64,000 bases of DNA from Clostridium sp. MB40-C1 (GCF_030913655.1 NZ_CP133189.1:682001-746000), one strand, 5' to 3'. Shown: positions 23,368 through 34,193, counted from the stretch's first letter. The notes: generated by a model not told the origin, from the letters alone. Made by a program: numbers and translations.

Positions 23368-24006
23368 ATGGAAAAAAAGAAAATATATACAATAGAAATT
23401 ATTTGTTTGGTATGTTTTACTTTTTTATTAGGATATACTATAGGACTAAATAAAGTTGAAAAAAATATAAATAACAATAGTTACGAGTCAAGTATGGATG
23501 TTAATGGAACCAAAACAGGAAGTGACAAAACTTTAAATAAAGTAGTTTCTGAAAATGCTGAAGTTATTTTTCAGATGCAGTGTGACTCAAATAATGGAAG
23601 TAAATATATAGTAGAAAGAAAAAGAAAAGCTTCCGAGGAAGGTATAGTAGGGAAAAAAGGAAGTGAATTAGAGCAAAAATATAAAGGTGAGGGATATATT
23701 CTTAAAGATATTAATAATGAAACTGTTCAAATGATAAGAAAACCTTTAGTTTATAATCCTAACACATATGTTCTAATGACTGAGAATAACGAGATAGTAA
23801 TAGCTCATGCTAATGAAAAAGGAAGTATATTTGACGATAAGGGCAATATAATAGAAAGACAGGGAACAGGAACTAAATTGCAAAGTTTAAGACCAGAAGA
23901 TATAAAAAACATTATAAAAGGTGATAAATCTATACAGTATAAAAGCAATGTTGAGTTAAATGATAGCATAAAAGATTTTGATATAAAATATGAAATGCCA
24001 GAATAA
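23368..24006 (+). CDS. BofC-like membrane-anchored protein
   Basis: The product is 212 residues, starting at ATG behind AAAGGAGTG. An N-terminal membrane anchor covers residues 7-28 ('IICLVCFTFLLGYTIGL'). An extracytoplasmic part follows, ending in a domain resembling the BofC C-terminal domain: 'YVLMTENNEIVIAHAN', then 'TKLQSLRPEDIKNIIKGD'. In Bacillus, BofC tunes sigma-K checkpoint signalling in the intermembrane space of the forespore. Clostridia carry relatives near ruvA. Identity is moderate and based on pattern and gene neighbourhood. A 13-bp terminator stem overlaps the stop. Confidence 0.5.
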   Translation: MEKKKIYTIEIICLVCFTFLLGYTIGLNKVEKNINNNSYESSMDVNGTKTGSDKTLNKVVSENAEVIFQMQCDSNNGSKYIVERKRKASEEGIVGKKGSELEQKYKGEGYILKDINNETVQMIRKPLVYNPNTYVLMTENNEIVIAHANEKGSIFDDKGNIIERQGTGTKLQSLRPEDIKNIIKGDKSIQYKSNVELNDSIKDFDIKYEMPE

Positions 24007-24024
24007 AGCATTTCATATTTTTTT
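23986..24024 (+). terminator. Terminator overlapping the BofC-like stop codon
   Basis: AAATATGAAATGC (23986-23998) pairs perfectly with GCATTTCATATTT (24008-24020), and further T residues follow. Confidence 0.85.
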
Positions 24025-24262
24025 ATTTTAGCGTACTTATACTGTATATACAGTTCTTAATGATGCTCTATTCTAAAGTTTGTAAGATTAGTTATACTAG
24101 TACTATGAGTAATGCATTCTTGATAATTTTATATTTAAATGGTAAAGTATTATATGATTAAAAAGTAGACTATATTTTAAAAAAGTATTCATTTTCTATA
24201 ATTTGAAATGATATTTTTTTAAACACAGCTTAATAAAAAAGGGAGTTTTGGAGGAAGAAAAC

Positions 24263-24859
24263 TTGTATGAATATATAAAGGGTAAGTATGTTGGTATAAA
24301 AAAAGAATACATAATAATTGAAAATAATAATACTGCTTATAAAATATATACTTCAGGAAGTACTATGTCACAGATGCCAAATAAAAGTCAAGAAGTAAAG
24401 CTTTATATAGAACAAATAGTTAGAGAAGATTTTATTGGATTGTATGGTTTTTTAACGGAAGAAGAGAGGGAAATGTTTAATCTTCTTTTAACGATAAATG
24501 GAGTTGGAGCTAAAGCGGCACTTTCATTACTTTCTATAAGTAGTGTTAATAATTTAAAAGCATCTATAGTTTCTAGTGATTATGGTATGTTAACAAAAGC
24601 TCCAGGTATAGGTAAAAAAATTGCTCAAAGAATAATTTTAGAACTAAAAGATAAGATTGATATTACAAATGAACAACTAGATGAGAAAAATTTAGTAAAT
24701 ATATCAGATTCTATAGAAAAGAATTTGGCAGAGGCACTTCAAGCTCTTATTTCTTTAGGATTTTCAGAAAAAGAGGCAAAAGCTGCTCTTAAACTTGCTA
24801 ATGTAAATGATTCTTTAGAGGATATAATTAAAGGTAGTTTAAAACACTTAATGAATTGA
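24263..24859 (+). CDS. ruvA: Holliday junction branch migration protein RuvA
   Basis: 198 residues. The TTG at 24263 is chosen over TTG 24248, because TGGAGGA (24249-24255) is well spaced for it and the product begins (M)[11 protein letters not shown], as RuvA should. An OB-fold covers residues 1-64, helix-hairpin-helix motifs include '[15 protein letters not shown]' and '[19 protein letters not shown]', and the C-terminal UBA-like domain contacts RuvB ('[20 protein letters not shown]'). A RuvA tetramer holds the four-way junction flat for RuvB. ruvB follows 10 bases after the stop. Confidence 0.96.
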   Translation: MYEYIKGKYVGIKKEYIIIENNNTAYKIYTSGSTMSQMPNKSQEVKLYIEQIVREDFIGLYGFLTEEEREMFNLLLTINGVGAKAALSLLSISSVNNLKASIVSSDYGMLTKAPGIGKKIAQRIILELKDKIDITNEQLDEKNLVNISDSIEKNLAEALQALISLGFSEKEAKAALKLANVNDSLEDIIKGSLKHLMN

Positions 24860-24869
24860 GGGGATGTAT

Positions 24870-25868
24870 ATGGAGGATAGATTAGTTTCTGCTTCATATA
24901 AAAATGAAGATATAGACATTGAATATTCTTTGAGACCTCAAAGCCTTAATGAATACATAGGACAGAGAAAAGTAAAAGAAAAATTGAGCATATTTATAGA
25001 AGCTGCAAAGAACAGAGGAGAGTCTTTAGATCATGTTCTTCTTTATGGACCGCCTGGTCTTGGAAAAACTACTTTAGCAAATATAATTGCTAAAGAAATG
25101 GGAGGTAATTTAAAGATAACTTCTGGCCCTGCTATAGAAAGAGCGGGAGATTTAGCGGCAATTCTTACAGGACTCAATGACTTTGATGTATTATTTATTG
25201 ATGAAATTCATAGGTTGAGTAGGGCTGTGGAAGAGATACTATATCCTGCTATGGAGGATAACGCCATAGATATAGTAATAGGAAAAGGAGCAGCGGCAAA
25301 ATCTATAAGATTAGATTTGCCTAAATTCACTTTAATAGGAGCTACAACTAGAATAGGACTTTTAACTTCACCTCTTAGAGATAGGTTTGGAGTATTAAGT
25401 CCTATGGAATTTTATGAGGAAGAGGAGTTAAAAGAGATAGTGATAAGATCTTCTAAAATACTAGGGATTGAAATAAAAGAAGATGCAGCATCAGAAATTT
25501 CAAGAAGATCCAGAGGAACACCTAGAATAGCTAATAGGATTTTAAAAAGAGTTAGAGATTATTGTGAAGTAAAAGGTAATGGTATAATTGATCTTCTTTC
25601 TTCAAAAAAAGCATTAGAATTACTAGAAATAGATAATCAAGGTTTTGATAGAATAGATAATAAAATACTAGAAGCAATAATTGACAACTTTAAAGGAGGG
25701 CCTGTAGGGCTTGAAACCTTAGCATACTTTATAGGTGAAGAATTAGATACAGTACAGGATGTTTATGAGCCATATCTTATTCAGCGAGGATTTATAGTAA
25801 GGATGCCTAGAGGAAGAAGGGCCACTGAAAAAGCTTACAAACATTTGAAAAGAGAAGTAGCAAAGTAA
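24870..25868 (+). CDS. ruvB: Holliday junction helicase RuvB
   Basis: 332 residues from ATG 24870; the earlier ATG 24864 abuts GAGGGG. It has the Walker A '[11 protein letters not shown]', Walker B '[10 protein letters not shown]', sensor 'GATTRIG' and arginine finger region 'SPLRDRFGV', then a winged helix with '[13 protein letters not shown]'. A hexameric AAA+ motor, it drives branch migration with RuvA during recombination repair. Gene order ruvA-ruvB-queA-tgt-yajC is standard in clostridia. Confidence 0.97.
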   Translation: MEDRLVSASYKNEDIDIEYSLRPQSLNEYIGQRKVKEKLSIFIEAAKNRGESLDHVLLYGPPGLGKTTLANIIAKEMGGNLKITSGPAIERAGDLAAILTGLNDFDVLFIDEIHRLSRAVEEILYPAMEDNAIDIVIGKGAAAKSIRLDLPKFTLIGATTRIGLLTSPLRDRFGVLSPMEFYEEEELKEIVIRSSKILGIEIKEDAASEISRRSRGTPRIANRILKRVRDYCEVKGNGIIDLLSSKKALELLEIDNQGFDRIDNKILEAIIDNFKGGPVGLETLAYFIGEELDTVQDVYEPYLIQRGFIVRMPRGRRATEKAYKHLKREVAK

Positions 25869-25967
25869 AATATTTGCTTAGAGCAATAGTCAAATTTTAA
25901 GTTTTAAATATTAGTATTTGTTAAAGCACATAAAAATAAAATAATTTACACAAGAGGAGTGGACATA

Positions 25968-26993
25968 TTGAAGGTTAGTGATTTTGACTTTTATTTACCA
26001 GAGGAATTAATTGCACAGCATCCAGCAGAAAAAAGAGATGAGTCAAGGCTCATGATAATTGATAGAAAGACAAATGAAATTGAACATAGAGTATTTAAAA
26101 ATATTGTAGATTATTTAAAAGAAGGAGATTGTCTAGTATTAAATAATACCAGAGTTTTACCAGCAAGATTAATTGGACAAAAAGAAGGCACTGGTGGTAA
26201 AATGGAGTTCTTGCTTCTTAAGAGAATAGATAAAGATAAATGGGAAGTGCTTGTTAAGCCTGGGAAAAGAGCTAAAATAGGAGCAAGATTTGAATTCGGT
26301 CAAGGAGAGCTTAAAGCAGAAGTTAAAGGAGAAGGAGAAGACGGAAGTAGAATTGTTGAATTTGAATATGAAGGAATATTTGAAGAAGTATTAGATAGTC
26401 TAGGGCAAATGCCTCTTCCTCCATATATAACTGAGAAGCTACAAGACAAGGAAAGATATCAAACTGTTTATTCAAAAGAGGTAGGTTCTGCTGCAGCGCC
26501 AACAGCAGGGCTTCATTTTACAGAAGAATTGTTAAATGAAATTAAATTAAAGGGTATTAAAATATGTTTTCTTACTCTTCATGTAGGTCTTGGAACTTTT
26601 AGACCTGTGAAGGTTGATACTATAGAAGAACATCATATGCATTCTGAGTATTACACAATGTCAAAAGAAACAGCTACTATTATAAATGAAACAAAAGAAA
26701 AGGGCGGAAGAGTTATAGCTGTTGGTACTACATCATCAAGAACTTTAGAAACTATAGGAGATGAAAATGGAAGAGTTAGAGAACAGTCGGGATGGACAGA
26801 TATTTTTATATATCCTGGTTATAAATTTAAAATAGTGGATGCACTAATTACAAATTTTCATTTGCCACAATCTACTCTTTTAATGTTGGTAAGTGCTCTT
26901 TCAAGTAAAGAACTTATGATGAATGCTTATAACATTGCTGTAAAAGAAGAATATAGATTTTTTAGTTTTGGAGATGCTATGTTTATAAAATAA
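25968..26993 (+). CDS. queA: S-adenosylmethionine:tRNA ribosyltransferase-isomerase QueA
   Basis: 341 residues. The TTG at 25968 is chosen over GTG 25959, as GAGGAG overlaps the latter and the product begins (M)[18 protein letters not shown], the normal N-terminus. Other family blocks are '[15 protein letters not shown]', 'MPLPPYI', '[16 protein letters not shown]' and '[14 protein letters not shown]'. It transfers ribose from SAM to preQ1 in tRNA, giving epoxyqueuosine. It works with Tgt, encoded next. Confidence 0.96.
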   Translation: MKVSDFDFYLPEELIAQHPAEKRDESRLMIIDRKTNEIEHRVFKNIVDYLKEGDCLVLNNTRVLPARLIGQKEGTGGKMEFLLLKRIDKDKWEVLVKPGKRAKIGARFEFGQGELKAEVKGEGEDGSRIVEFEYEGIFEEVLDSLGQMPLPPYITEKLQDKERYQTVYSKEVGSAAAPTAGLHFTEELLNEIKLKGIKICFLTLHVGLGTFRPVKVDTIEEHHMHSEYYTMSKETATIINETKEKGGRVIAVGTTSSRTLETIGDENGRVREQSGWTDIFIYPGYKFKIVDALITNFHLPQSTLLMLVSALSSKELMMNAYNIAVKEEYRFFSFGDAMFIK

Positions 26994-27067
26994 AAAATTA
27001 ATATAGTGACTGGTTAGTAATAAATTTATTATGCAATTTTATTTAAAGTTGATTCGGAAGGAGATAA

Positions 27068-28201
<1,134 letters not shown>

Positions 28202-28204
28202 ATA

Positions 28205-28338
28205 AGGTGCTAGGCTAAAGGTACTAGGATTAAAAGATAATGGATAGTGATTAGAGACTAGAGGTTATAAAAGAAGAAAGTTTAGGGTACTTGACAAAAA
28301 GTTTTACGGAAGCTAAAAGCGCCTAGCGCCTAGCACCT
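28205..28338. repeat. 11-bp inverted repeat of the GTGCTAGG type
   Basis: AGGTGCTAGGC (28205-28215) and GCCTAGCACCT (28328-28338) flank the tgt-yajC intergenic region, with partial copies (GTACTAGG, GCGCCTAG) inside. A related hairpin (AAGTGCTA/TAGCACTT) ends the CsoR-family gene near 43560. It looks like a dispersed intergenic motif. Confidence 0.55.
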
Positions 28339-28363
28339 AATTTATAAGAAAGGGGGTGGAATT

Positions 28364-28651
28364 ATGCCACAACAATCAATGATATCTTTAATATTACCTT
28401 TTGTATTATTCATGGGGGTACTATACATATTTATTATATTACCTGACAAAAAGAGAAAGAAACAATACAATACTATGCTAGAAGGACTAAGAGTAAACGA
28501 CGAGGTTATAACAAGAGGTGGTATAATAGGAAAAATCACAAGAATACAAGATGAATTTATTATAATTGAATCAGGTCCAGATAAAGTGAAAGTTAAACTT
28601 TCAAAGAATGGAATAGCCACTACTACAAGTGCATTAAAAGAAGACAAATAA
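28364..28651 (+). CDS. yajC: Preprotein translocase accessory subunit YajC
   Basis: The product is 95 residues, starting at ATG behind AAGGGGGTG. One N-terminal membrane helix covers residues 7-27, then 'LPDKKRKKQYNTMLEGLRVNDEVITRGGIIGKI' marks the family and a beta-rich cytoplasmic end closes the protein. It associates with SecDF-YidC to assist SecYEG secretion. secDF lies 2.2 kb downstream in the same direction. Confidence 0.93.
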   Translation: MPQQSMISLILPFVLFMGVLYIFIILPDKKRKKQYNTMLEGLRVNDEVITRGGIIGKITRIQDEFIIIESGPDKVKVKLSKNGIATTTSALKEDK

Positions 28652-28660
28652 TAATGTACT

Positions 28661-28706
28661 AAAACACCTTCAATTTACATAAATATTACTAGATAGGAGG
28701 TGTTTT
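28661..28706 (+). promoter_or_regulatory. Hairpin whose 3' arm covers the next gene's ribosome-binding site
   Basis: AAAACACCT (28661-28669) is complementary to AGGTGTTTT (28698-28706), which includes most of the AGGAGGTG Shine-Dalgarno of the gene at 28708. The 3' arm plus T-run also resembles a terminator. It could restrict translation or end yajC transcripts. Confidence 0.55.
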
Positions 28707-28707
28707 T

Positions 28708-29076
28708 ATGGGCGATAATAGTAACATAATGCCTATAGGAGAAGGGGTAGTGAGAAGTTTCTTTTTGACACTTGGATTATTATTAATATACGCAGTGATA
28801 ACTTCTTTTATAGATACAAATGCTAAATTTGATTCTGTATATAAAGTTGTAATAACTGCTCTTGGAGTAATGTATGGAACAATGTATGCAGTAAAAAAGA
28901 TAAATAAAAGAGGCTGGTTAGTTGGATTGGTGGTAGCATTAATTTATATGATTATTATTTATCTTGTGTCTGTACTTAACGGAAGAGGTTTTGCACTTAC
29001 AAATTTCAGTATACTTAGAATAGTACTAGCCCTCGGAGTAGGCACGTTATCTGGTATGCTGGGGGTAAATCTTTAA
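28708..29076 (+). CDS. TIGR04086-type integral membrane protein
   Basis: The product is 122 residues with four predicted membrane helices ('VVRSFFLTLGLLLIYAVI', 'VVITALGVMYGTMYA', 'LVGLVVALIYMIIIYLVS', 'ILRIVLALGVGTLSGMLGV'). The length, the four-helix plan and the location between yajC and the SCIFF genes match the TIGR04086 family of Clostridia. The function is unknown; a link to SCIFF export or secretion is only suggested by the neighbours. Confidence 0.75.
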   Translation: MGDNSNIMPIGEGVVRSFFLTLGLLLIYAVITSFIDTNAKFDSVYKVVITALGVMYGTMYAVKKINKRGWLVGLVVALIYMIIIYLVSVLNGRGFALTNFSILRIVLALGVGTLSGMLGVNL

Positions 29077-29148
29077 AATACTTTATTTAATTTTGAATAT
29101 ATGATATAATTTACAGAGTAATTTTATATTGGGAATGGAGGAATTGAG

Positions 29149-29286
29149 ATGAAACACATTAAAACTATAAACAAGCCAAATATAAAGAATAGTTTAAATA
29201 AGCCGGGATGTAAAGAATGTGCTAACTCATGCCAATCTGCATGTAAAACATCTTGCACAGTTGCAAATTTAGCTTGTGAAAAATAA
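29149..29286 (+). CDS. scfA: SCIFF peptide (six cysteines in forty-five residues)
   Basis: 45 residues exactly, ATG behind AATGGAGGAA. The basic N-terminal leader ('MKHIKTINKPNIKNS') precedes a core with Cys at 21, 24, 28, 32, 36 and 43, the spacing of the SCIFF family. The neighbouring radical SAM enzyme installs thioether bridges from Cys to a nearby residue (Thr in studied examples; the core has 'CKTSCTVA'). The mature product's role is not established. TATAAT at 29105-29110 may be its -10 box. A weak terminator or attenuator separates it from scfB. Confidence 0.93.
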   Translation: MKHIKTINKPNIKNSLNKPGCKECANSCQSACKTSCTVANLACEK

Positions 29287-29298
29287 TAGTTAAAGATG

Positions 29299-29323
29299 AG
29301 CAGTAACATTTCGTTACTGCTTT
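29299..29323 (+). terminator. Attenuator-like hairpin between scfA and scfB
   Basis: AGCAGTAAC (29299-29307) pairs with GTTACTGCT (29313-29321), and only a short T-rich tail follows. It probably lets part of the transcription through, so the peptide is made in excess over its maturase. Confidence 0.6.
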
Positions 29324-29348
29324 ATGTTTGTTTGAGGAGGAAATTAAA

Positions 29349-30719
29349 TTGTCATTAATACATAAATTTATTCAAGATGAAGAATATTTTGTTTTAGATG
29401 TAAATACTGGAGCAGTCCATATAATAGATGAAATAGTATATGATTTATTAGATGAGGATAAGTTTAGAAGTAAAGAGGAACTTATTGAAGAATATAAGGA
29501 CAAGCACTCTGTAAAAGAAATTGAAGAAGTATACAATGAAATAGATGAATTAATAAAAGAAGGATACTTATATTCAAAAGATTTATATGAAGATATAGCT
29601 ATTAAAAGTCAAGAAGGAGATAGTTTTATAAAAGCATTGTGCCTAAATATAACTCATGATTGCAATCTAAGGTGTAAATATTGTTTTGCAGACGAAGGAA
29701 AATATCATGGTGCTAGAAAAGTCATGTCTGTAGAGGTGGCTAAAAAAGCTATAGATTATGTTATAGCTCACAGTGGGCCAAGAAAAAATATAGAGGTAGA
29801 TTTATTTGGAGGAGAACCTCTTCTTGCAATGAAAGAAATAAAAGAAATAATAGCTTATGCAAGAGAACAAGAAAAAGTACATAATAAAGTTATAAGATTT
29901 ACTATGACTACTAATGCTACCCTTTTAAACGATGAAAATATGGAATATATGGACAAAGAAATGGGAAATATAGTATTAAGCATTGATGGAAGAAAAGAAG
30001 TAAATGATAATGTTAGAATAAGAGTAGATAATAGTGGAACTTATGAATCAATACTTCCTAAGATATATAAAATGGTAGAGAAAAGAGATAAGTCAAAACA
30101 GTATTATGTAAGAGGTACCTTTACTAGAGAGAATATAGACTTTTTTAAGGATATAAAACATTTAGCAGATTTAGGATTTAAAGAAATTTCTGTTGAACCT
30201 GTTGTACTTCCAGATGAACACTCATTATCTTTAAGAGAAGAAGATCTAGAAACTATATTTGAAAACTATGATATGCTTTATAAAGAAATGTTAGATAGAT
30301 ATAGAAAAGGAAATGAATTTAAATTCTATCACTTTAATATAGATCTTCAAGGTGGTCCCTGTGTTTATAAAAGAATATCTGGTTGCGGTGCAGGGCATGA
30401 ATATATTGCAGTAACTCCTGATGGAGATATATACCCATGTCATCAATTTGTAGGAAATGAAGACTTTAAAATGGGCACTATATATGACAGTGATGATAAA
30501 ATAAAATGGGATATTGCTAAAAAGTTTAAATGTGCACACATATATAATAAACCTACATGTAAAGAATGTTGGGCTAAATTCTATTGTAGTGGAGGTTGTC
30601 AAGCCAACAACTATAATTTTAACAATGATATACATAATCCATATAAAATAGGATGTGAGATGCAAAAGAAAAGAGTAGAATGTGCAATTGCTTTAAAAGC
30701 AAAAAAGATGGAAAAATAA
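29349..30719 (+). CDS. scfB: SCIFF radical SAM maturase (SPASM)
   Basis: 456 residues. The TTG at 29349 is chosen over TTG 29328, since TTTGAGGAGG lies between them. Residues 1-75 form a peptide-recognition (RRE/PqqD-like) domain. The radical SAM cluster is Cys105, Cys109 and Cys112 in 'HDCNLRCKYCFA', with 'FGGEPLLA' following. The SPASM region holds auxiliary cluster Cys in 'GCGAGHEYIAVTPDGDIYPC', 'CKECWAKFYCSGGC' and a final Cys. It makes thioether cross-links in the ScfA peptide, encoded just upstream. Confidence 0.94.
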   Translation: MSLIHKFIQDEEYFVLDVNTGAVHIIDEIVYDLLDEDKFRSKEELIEEYKDKHSVKEIEEVYNEIDELIKEGYLYSKDLYEDIAIKSQEGDSFIKALCLNITHDCNLRCKYCFADEGKYHGARKVMSVEVAKKAIDYVIAHSGPRKNIEVDLFGGEPLLAMKEIKEIIAYAREQEKVHNKVIRFTMTTNATLLNDENMEYMDKEMGNIVLSIDGRKEVNDNVRIRVDNSGTYESILPKIYKMVEKRDKSKQYYVRGTFTRENIDFFKDIKHLADLGFKEISVEPVVLPDEHSLSLREEDLETIFENYDMLYKEMLDRYRKGNEFKFYHFNIDLQGGPCVYKRISGCGAGHEYIAVTPDGDIYPCHQFVGNEDFKMGTIYDSDDKIKWDIAKKFKCAHIYNKPTCKECWAKFYCSGGCQANNYNFNNDIHNPYKIGCEMQKKRVECAIALKAKKMEK

Positions 30720-30810
30720 TTAAAAAATTACCTAATATTGACTACAAAAAGTAAAAGTAATATAATAAGGTATATTTGTGCCTATAAATATGTGACAAAG
30801 GGGGATGAAA

Positions 30811-32964
30811 ATGAGAAACTCAAAAGCTAGTAAATCTAAGAAAACTAAGAGTACAGCTTTGTTTTGTTTACTTCTTATAGTAATAGCTGTATTAGCTTAC
30901 AGTGGTTTTCATGGGTTTAAGAATATAGCTGGTTATAGAATAAAACCATTTAGTGAAACAATAAACAAAGGACTTGATCTTCAAGGTGGTATTTCTGTTT
31001 TAGAAGAAGTTCAAAGTAAAAACTTTGATAATTCTACAATAGAAACAACTATAGAAATGCTTTCTATGAGAGTAAACCCTAATGGGGCTAAAGAAACAAC
31101 TGTAGCAAGAGAAGGAAAGAATAGAATAAGAATCGAAATACCAGGAGAATACGATTCGAAGAAAGTACTTGAAAGTATAGGAAAAACAGGTAAACTAGAA
31201 TTTAAGGGACCAGATAATAAAGTTATTTTAACTGGTAAAGATGTTAAGACTGCTACATCTTATATGGATGAAATGGGTAAGCCTACAATAGGATTAGAAC
31301 TTAATGCAGAAGGAACTAAAAAGTTTGCTGAAGCTACATCAAAGTTTTTAAATCAACCCATAGGAATATATATGGATGGAGAAGAACTTACAAAACCTGT
31401 AGTCCAAAGTGTAATAACTAATGGAAAAGCAACTATTACAGGAAGTAAGTCATTAGAAGAAGCAAAACGCCAATCTAATATAATAAAGTCAGGAGCTCTT
31501 CCAGTTACACTTAAAGCTGCTGAATTAAAAACAGTAGGTGCAACACTGGGACAAAATGCTTTACCTTTAAGCATGAAAGCAGGGGCTATAGGAATAGGAT
31601 TAATCTTATTATTTATGCTATTCTATTATAGAGCACCTGGATTAATGGCAGATATAGCACTAGTATTTTATGTGTTTATTGTACTTGCAACTTTCTCAGC
31701 TGCTAATGTAACACTTACCTTATCAGGAATAGCAGGCTTCTTACTTACAGTAGGTATGGCTGTTGATGCTAATGTACTCATATTTGAAAGAATAAAAGAA
31801 GAGTTAAAGATAGGAAAAAGTATAAGAACTGCTGTAGAAGCAGGGTTTAATAGAGCTCTTTCATCTATACTTGACTCAAATATAACTACTATAATTGCAG
31901 GGGTAGTTTTATATTCTTTAGGTTCAGGTTCAGTTAAGGGATTTGCGTTAACACTTATGATAGGTATAATATTAAGTATATTTACAGCCCTAACAGTTAC
32001 AAAATTATTACTTAAATTAGGCATTGAAATGGGATTAATCAATTCAACTTCTCATTTTGGTGTTAAGAAGAAGGAAACATCAAATAGAGTATTAAGTATT
32101 ATAGAAAAAACAAAAATTTGGTTTAGCTTGTCTTTAATAGTAATTATAATAGGTATCACTCTTTTGGGAGTTAAGGGTTTGAATTATGGTATAGACTTTA
32201 AAGGTGGAACCCTTGCAACTATTGAGATGGGAAAAGGGTTTAACCAAGATATTAAAGAGGAAGTAGATAAAATAGTAAGAAAATATGATTCTAATGCTAC
32301 TACTAACATAGCTAATGAAACTCAACTTGATATAAAAAGTAATACATTAACAAATGAAACTATAAATAAAATGTTTAATGATGTAAAGCAAAAGTATAAA
32401 CTTAAGGATAATGCTTTAGTTTCTCAAAGTAATGTTGGTCCAGCAGTAGGTGAAGAATTGAAAGATAAGGCATTGAAAGCTTTTGCAATAGCAACTATAG
32501 CAATGTTAATATACATAGCTATGAGATTTGAAATTAAGTTTGGAATAGCAGCTATAACAGCCCTATTACATGATATATTGATTACTGTAAGTATATATGC
32601 TATTTTCCGAGTGCCTGTAAATTCTCCTTTTATAGCAGCCATATTAACTATATTAGGTTATTCTATAAATGATACTATAGTTATTTTTGATAGAATAAGA
32701 GAGAATAACAAAAAGATGAGAGGTAAGAACTTAGAAGAATTGGCAAATGTAAGTATAACACAGACAATGACAAGATCTATAAATACTGTATTAACTACAT
32801 TATTTACTATTGTAGCAGTTTATATATTCGTGCCATCTGTAAGAGATTTTGCTTTTCCGCTTATTATAGGTATAGTTTCAGGAGCATATTCTTCAATTTT
32901 TATAGCAAGTCCAATTTGGGTTATGCTTAAGAAAAGGAAATCCAAAAACAAAGCTGCGGCATAA
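30811..32964 (+). CDS. secDF: Fused protein-export membrane protein SecDF
   Basis: 717 residues from ATG 30811; ATG 30805 is also possible. The SecD half has helix 1, 'GLDLQGGISVLEEV', a periplasmic P1 region, and five further helices with 'TVGMAVDANVLIFERIKEEL'. The SecF half begins near residue 430 with 'GLNYGIDFKGGTLATIEM' and repeats the pattern 'LGYSINDTIVIFDRIRENN'. The conserved Asp of both halves supports proton-driven pulling of secreted chains. A single fused gene is the Bacillus-like arrangement; many clostridia have separate secD and secF. Confidence 0.95.
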   Translation: MRNSKASKSKKTKSTALFCLLLIVIAVLAYSGFHGFKNIAGYRIKPFSETINKGLDLQGGISVLEEVQSKNFDNSTIETTIEMLSMRVNPNGAKETTVAREGKNRIRIEIPGEYDSKKVLESIGKTGKLEFKGPDNKVILTGKDVKTATSYMDEMGKPTIGLELNAEGTKKFAEATSKFLNQPIGIYMDGEELTKPVVQSVITNGKATITGSKSLEEAKRQSNIIKSGALPVTLKAAELKTVGATLGQNALPLSMKAGAIGIGLILLFMLFYYRAPGLMADIALVFYVFIVLATFSAANVTLTLSGIAGFLLTVGMAVDANVLIFERIKEELKIGKSIRTAVEAGFNRALSSILDSNITTIIAGVVLYSLGSGSVKGFALTLMIGIILSIFTALTVTKLLLKLGIEMGLINSTSHFGVKKKETSNRVLSIIEKTKIWFSLSLIVIIIGITLLGVKGLNYGIDFKGGTLATIEMGKGFNQDIKEEVDKIVRKYDSNATTNIANETQLDIKSNTLTNETINKMFNDVKQKYKLKDNALVSQSNVGPAVGEELKDKALKAFAIATIAMLIYIAMRFEIKFGIAAITALLHDILITVSIYAIFRVPVNSPFIAAILTILGYSINDTIVIFDRIRENNKKMRGKNLEELANVSITQTMTRSINTVLTTLFTIVAVYIFVPSVRDFAFPLIIGIVSGAYSSIFIASPIWVMLKKRKSKNKAAA

Positions 32965-32977
32965 ATAGATTTCTTAG

Positions 32978-33097
32978 CTTTAGATGGAGTTTTTACTCCA
33001 TCTAAAGGTTTGAAAATCGTTATCTAGGGTCGTGATAGTAATACTCCCATTTTTAAAGAAGGCGGGAGTATTAGAATGACTAGACATCGGATAAGCT
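32978..33097. repeat. Dispersed double-hairpin repeat, copy A
   Basis: Hairpin 1: CTTTAGATGGAGT (32978-32990)/ACTCCATCTAAAG (32995-33007). Hairpin 2: AATACTCCC (33040-33048)/GGGAGTATT (33064-33072), then 'tagacatcggataag'. The same two-hairpin layout recurs at 53031-53260, so this is a repeated intergenic element. It precedes the terminator for secDF. Confidence 0.6.
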
Positions 33098-33137
33098 AAA
33101 AGATCCAGAGTATGAATTCTGGGTCTTTTGTTTTTTA
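33098..33137 (+). terminator. Intrinsic terminator upstream of the recJ-like gene
   Basis: AAAAGATCCAGA (33098-33109) pairs with TCTGGGTCTTTT (33118-33129), with one G-U, followed by a T-run. Confidence 0.8.
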
Positions 33138-33215
33138 TTTGTAAAAAATATTTGTAATAATAGTGATTTTAACTTATAATATTATTTGCTTCCTATAAAC
33201 TTTGGGGGACTATAT

Positions 33216-34076
33216 ATGAAGAAGTATTGTTGTTATGATAATTTTTTAAACTCAATAAATACAAATGATACATATATTTTAAAAGGAATAAAAAGTGCCG
33301 TAGTAAGGATTACTGAAGCAGTTAACAAAAGGGAAAAAATAGTTGTGTACGGTTCCTATGATGTAGATGGAATAACTAGTGTTTCATTGCTTATTTTAAT
33401 TTTAAAATATTTAAATGCAGATGTAGAATATTACATTCCAGATACTTTAGAGGAAAAAGAAATTTTCAATTGTTATGCAATTGAAAATCACATAAGGCTG
33501 TTAGGTGCAAGTTTAATTATTACTGTAGGATGTGGAATTAATTCATTGAGAGAAGTGGAATTGTGTAAAAAATATAATATGGATGTAATAATTACAGATT
33601 ATCATGTGCCCAAAGATAATATACCAAAAACTATAGTTATAAATCCAAAACAAGAAGGGTGTATTTATTCATTCAAAGAACTGAGTGCAGTAGGTATAGC
33701 TTATAAATTAGCTTATTCTGTAGCAAAAGAGTATCAAGTGAAATATATTGAAAAATATCTTGATTTAGTAGCTATAGGTATAATTTCAAGTGGTGTACCT
33801 TTAGTTGATGAAAATAAAAGGATGGTTGAAAAGGGTATTTATTATTTGGCAAATACAAATAACTATGGTATTAAAGCTTTAATGAAAATAAACAATATAA
33901 GTGATATAAATTATTTGTCTCTATTTAAGATTGTACACACTATTATGCCTAAGGTTAATGCAGTGGGAAGAATGGATGATGCAAGGATAATAGTGGAACT
34001 TTTTACTACTTCTGATAAAGAAAGAGCAGAAAGAATTTCGAAGTATATAAAGATGATAAGAAAATATAATTTTTAA
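33216..34076 (+). CDS. Truncated, catalytically degenerate RecJ-like DHH protein
   Basis: 286 residues, ATG 33216 behind GGGGGAC (ATG chosen over the upstream in-frame start). It aligns with the DHH half of RecJ: 'VVYGSYDVDGITSVSLL', 'LIITVGCGINS', 'VIITDYHVP', 'ELSAVGIAYKLAYSVA' and 'NAVGRMDDARIIVELF'. Catalytic positions are lost: the first Asp of GDYDVDG is Ser47, the Asp of TVDCG is Gly105, and DHH is Asp128-Tyr129-His130. The DHHA1 and OB parts are missing (RecJ is usually over 550 residues). It lies where clostridia keep recJ, next to apt. The open frame suggests a non-catalytic role, or slow decay. Confidence 0.75.
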   Translation: MKKYCCYDNFLNSINTNDTYILKGIKSAVVRITEAVNKREKIVVYGSYDVDGITSVSLLILILKYLNADVEYYIPDTLEEKEIFNCYAIENHIRLLGASLIITVGCGINSLREVELCKKYNMDVIITDYHVPKDNIPKTIVINPKQEGCIYSFKELSAVGIAYKLAYSVAKEYQVKYIEKYLDLVAIGIISSGVPLVDENKRMVEKGIYYLANTNNYGIKALMKINNISDINYLSLFKIVHTIMPKVNAVGRMDDARIIVELFTTSDKERAERISKYIKMIRKYNF

Positions 34077-34193
34077 TATAGACTTTGTTTTAAAAGAGTG
34101 CAAACAACATTTTCTAAAACGTCCTTATCAATAATTTCTTAAAACATAGCCTTAATATAATTAAAATTAATAAAATTTGTAGGGGGAATACAA

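Noticed and set aside
30811-32964. SecDF fusion as a novelty
   Set aside because: A fused SecDF is well known in Bacillus and other Firmicutes, so it is only noted in the annotation.
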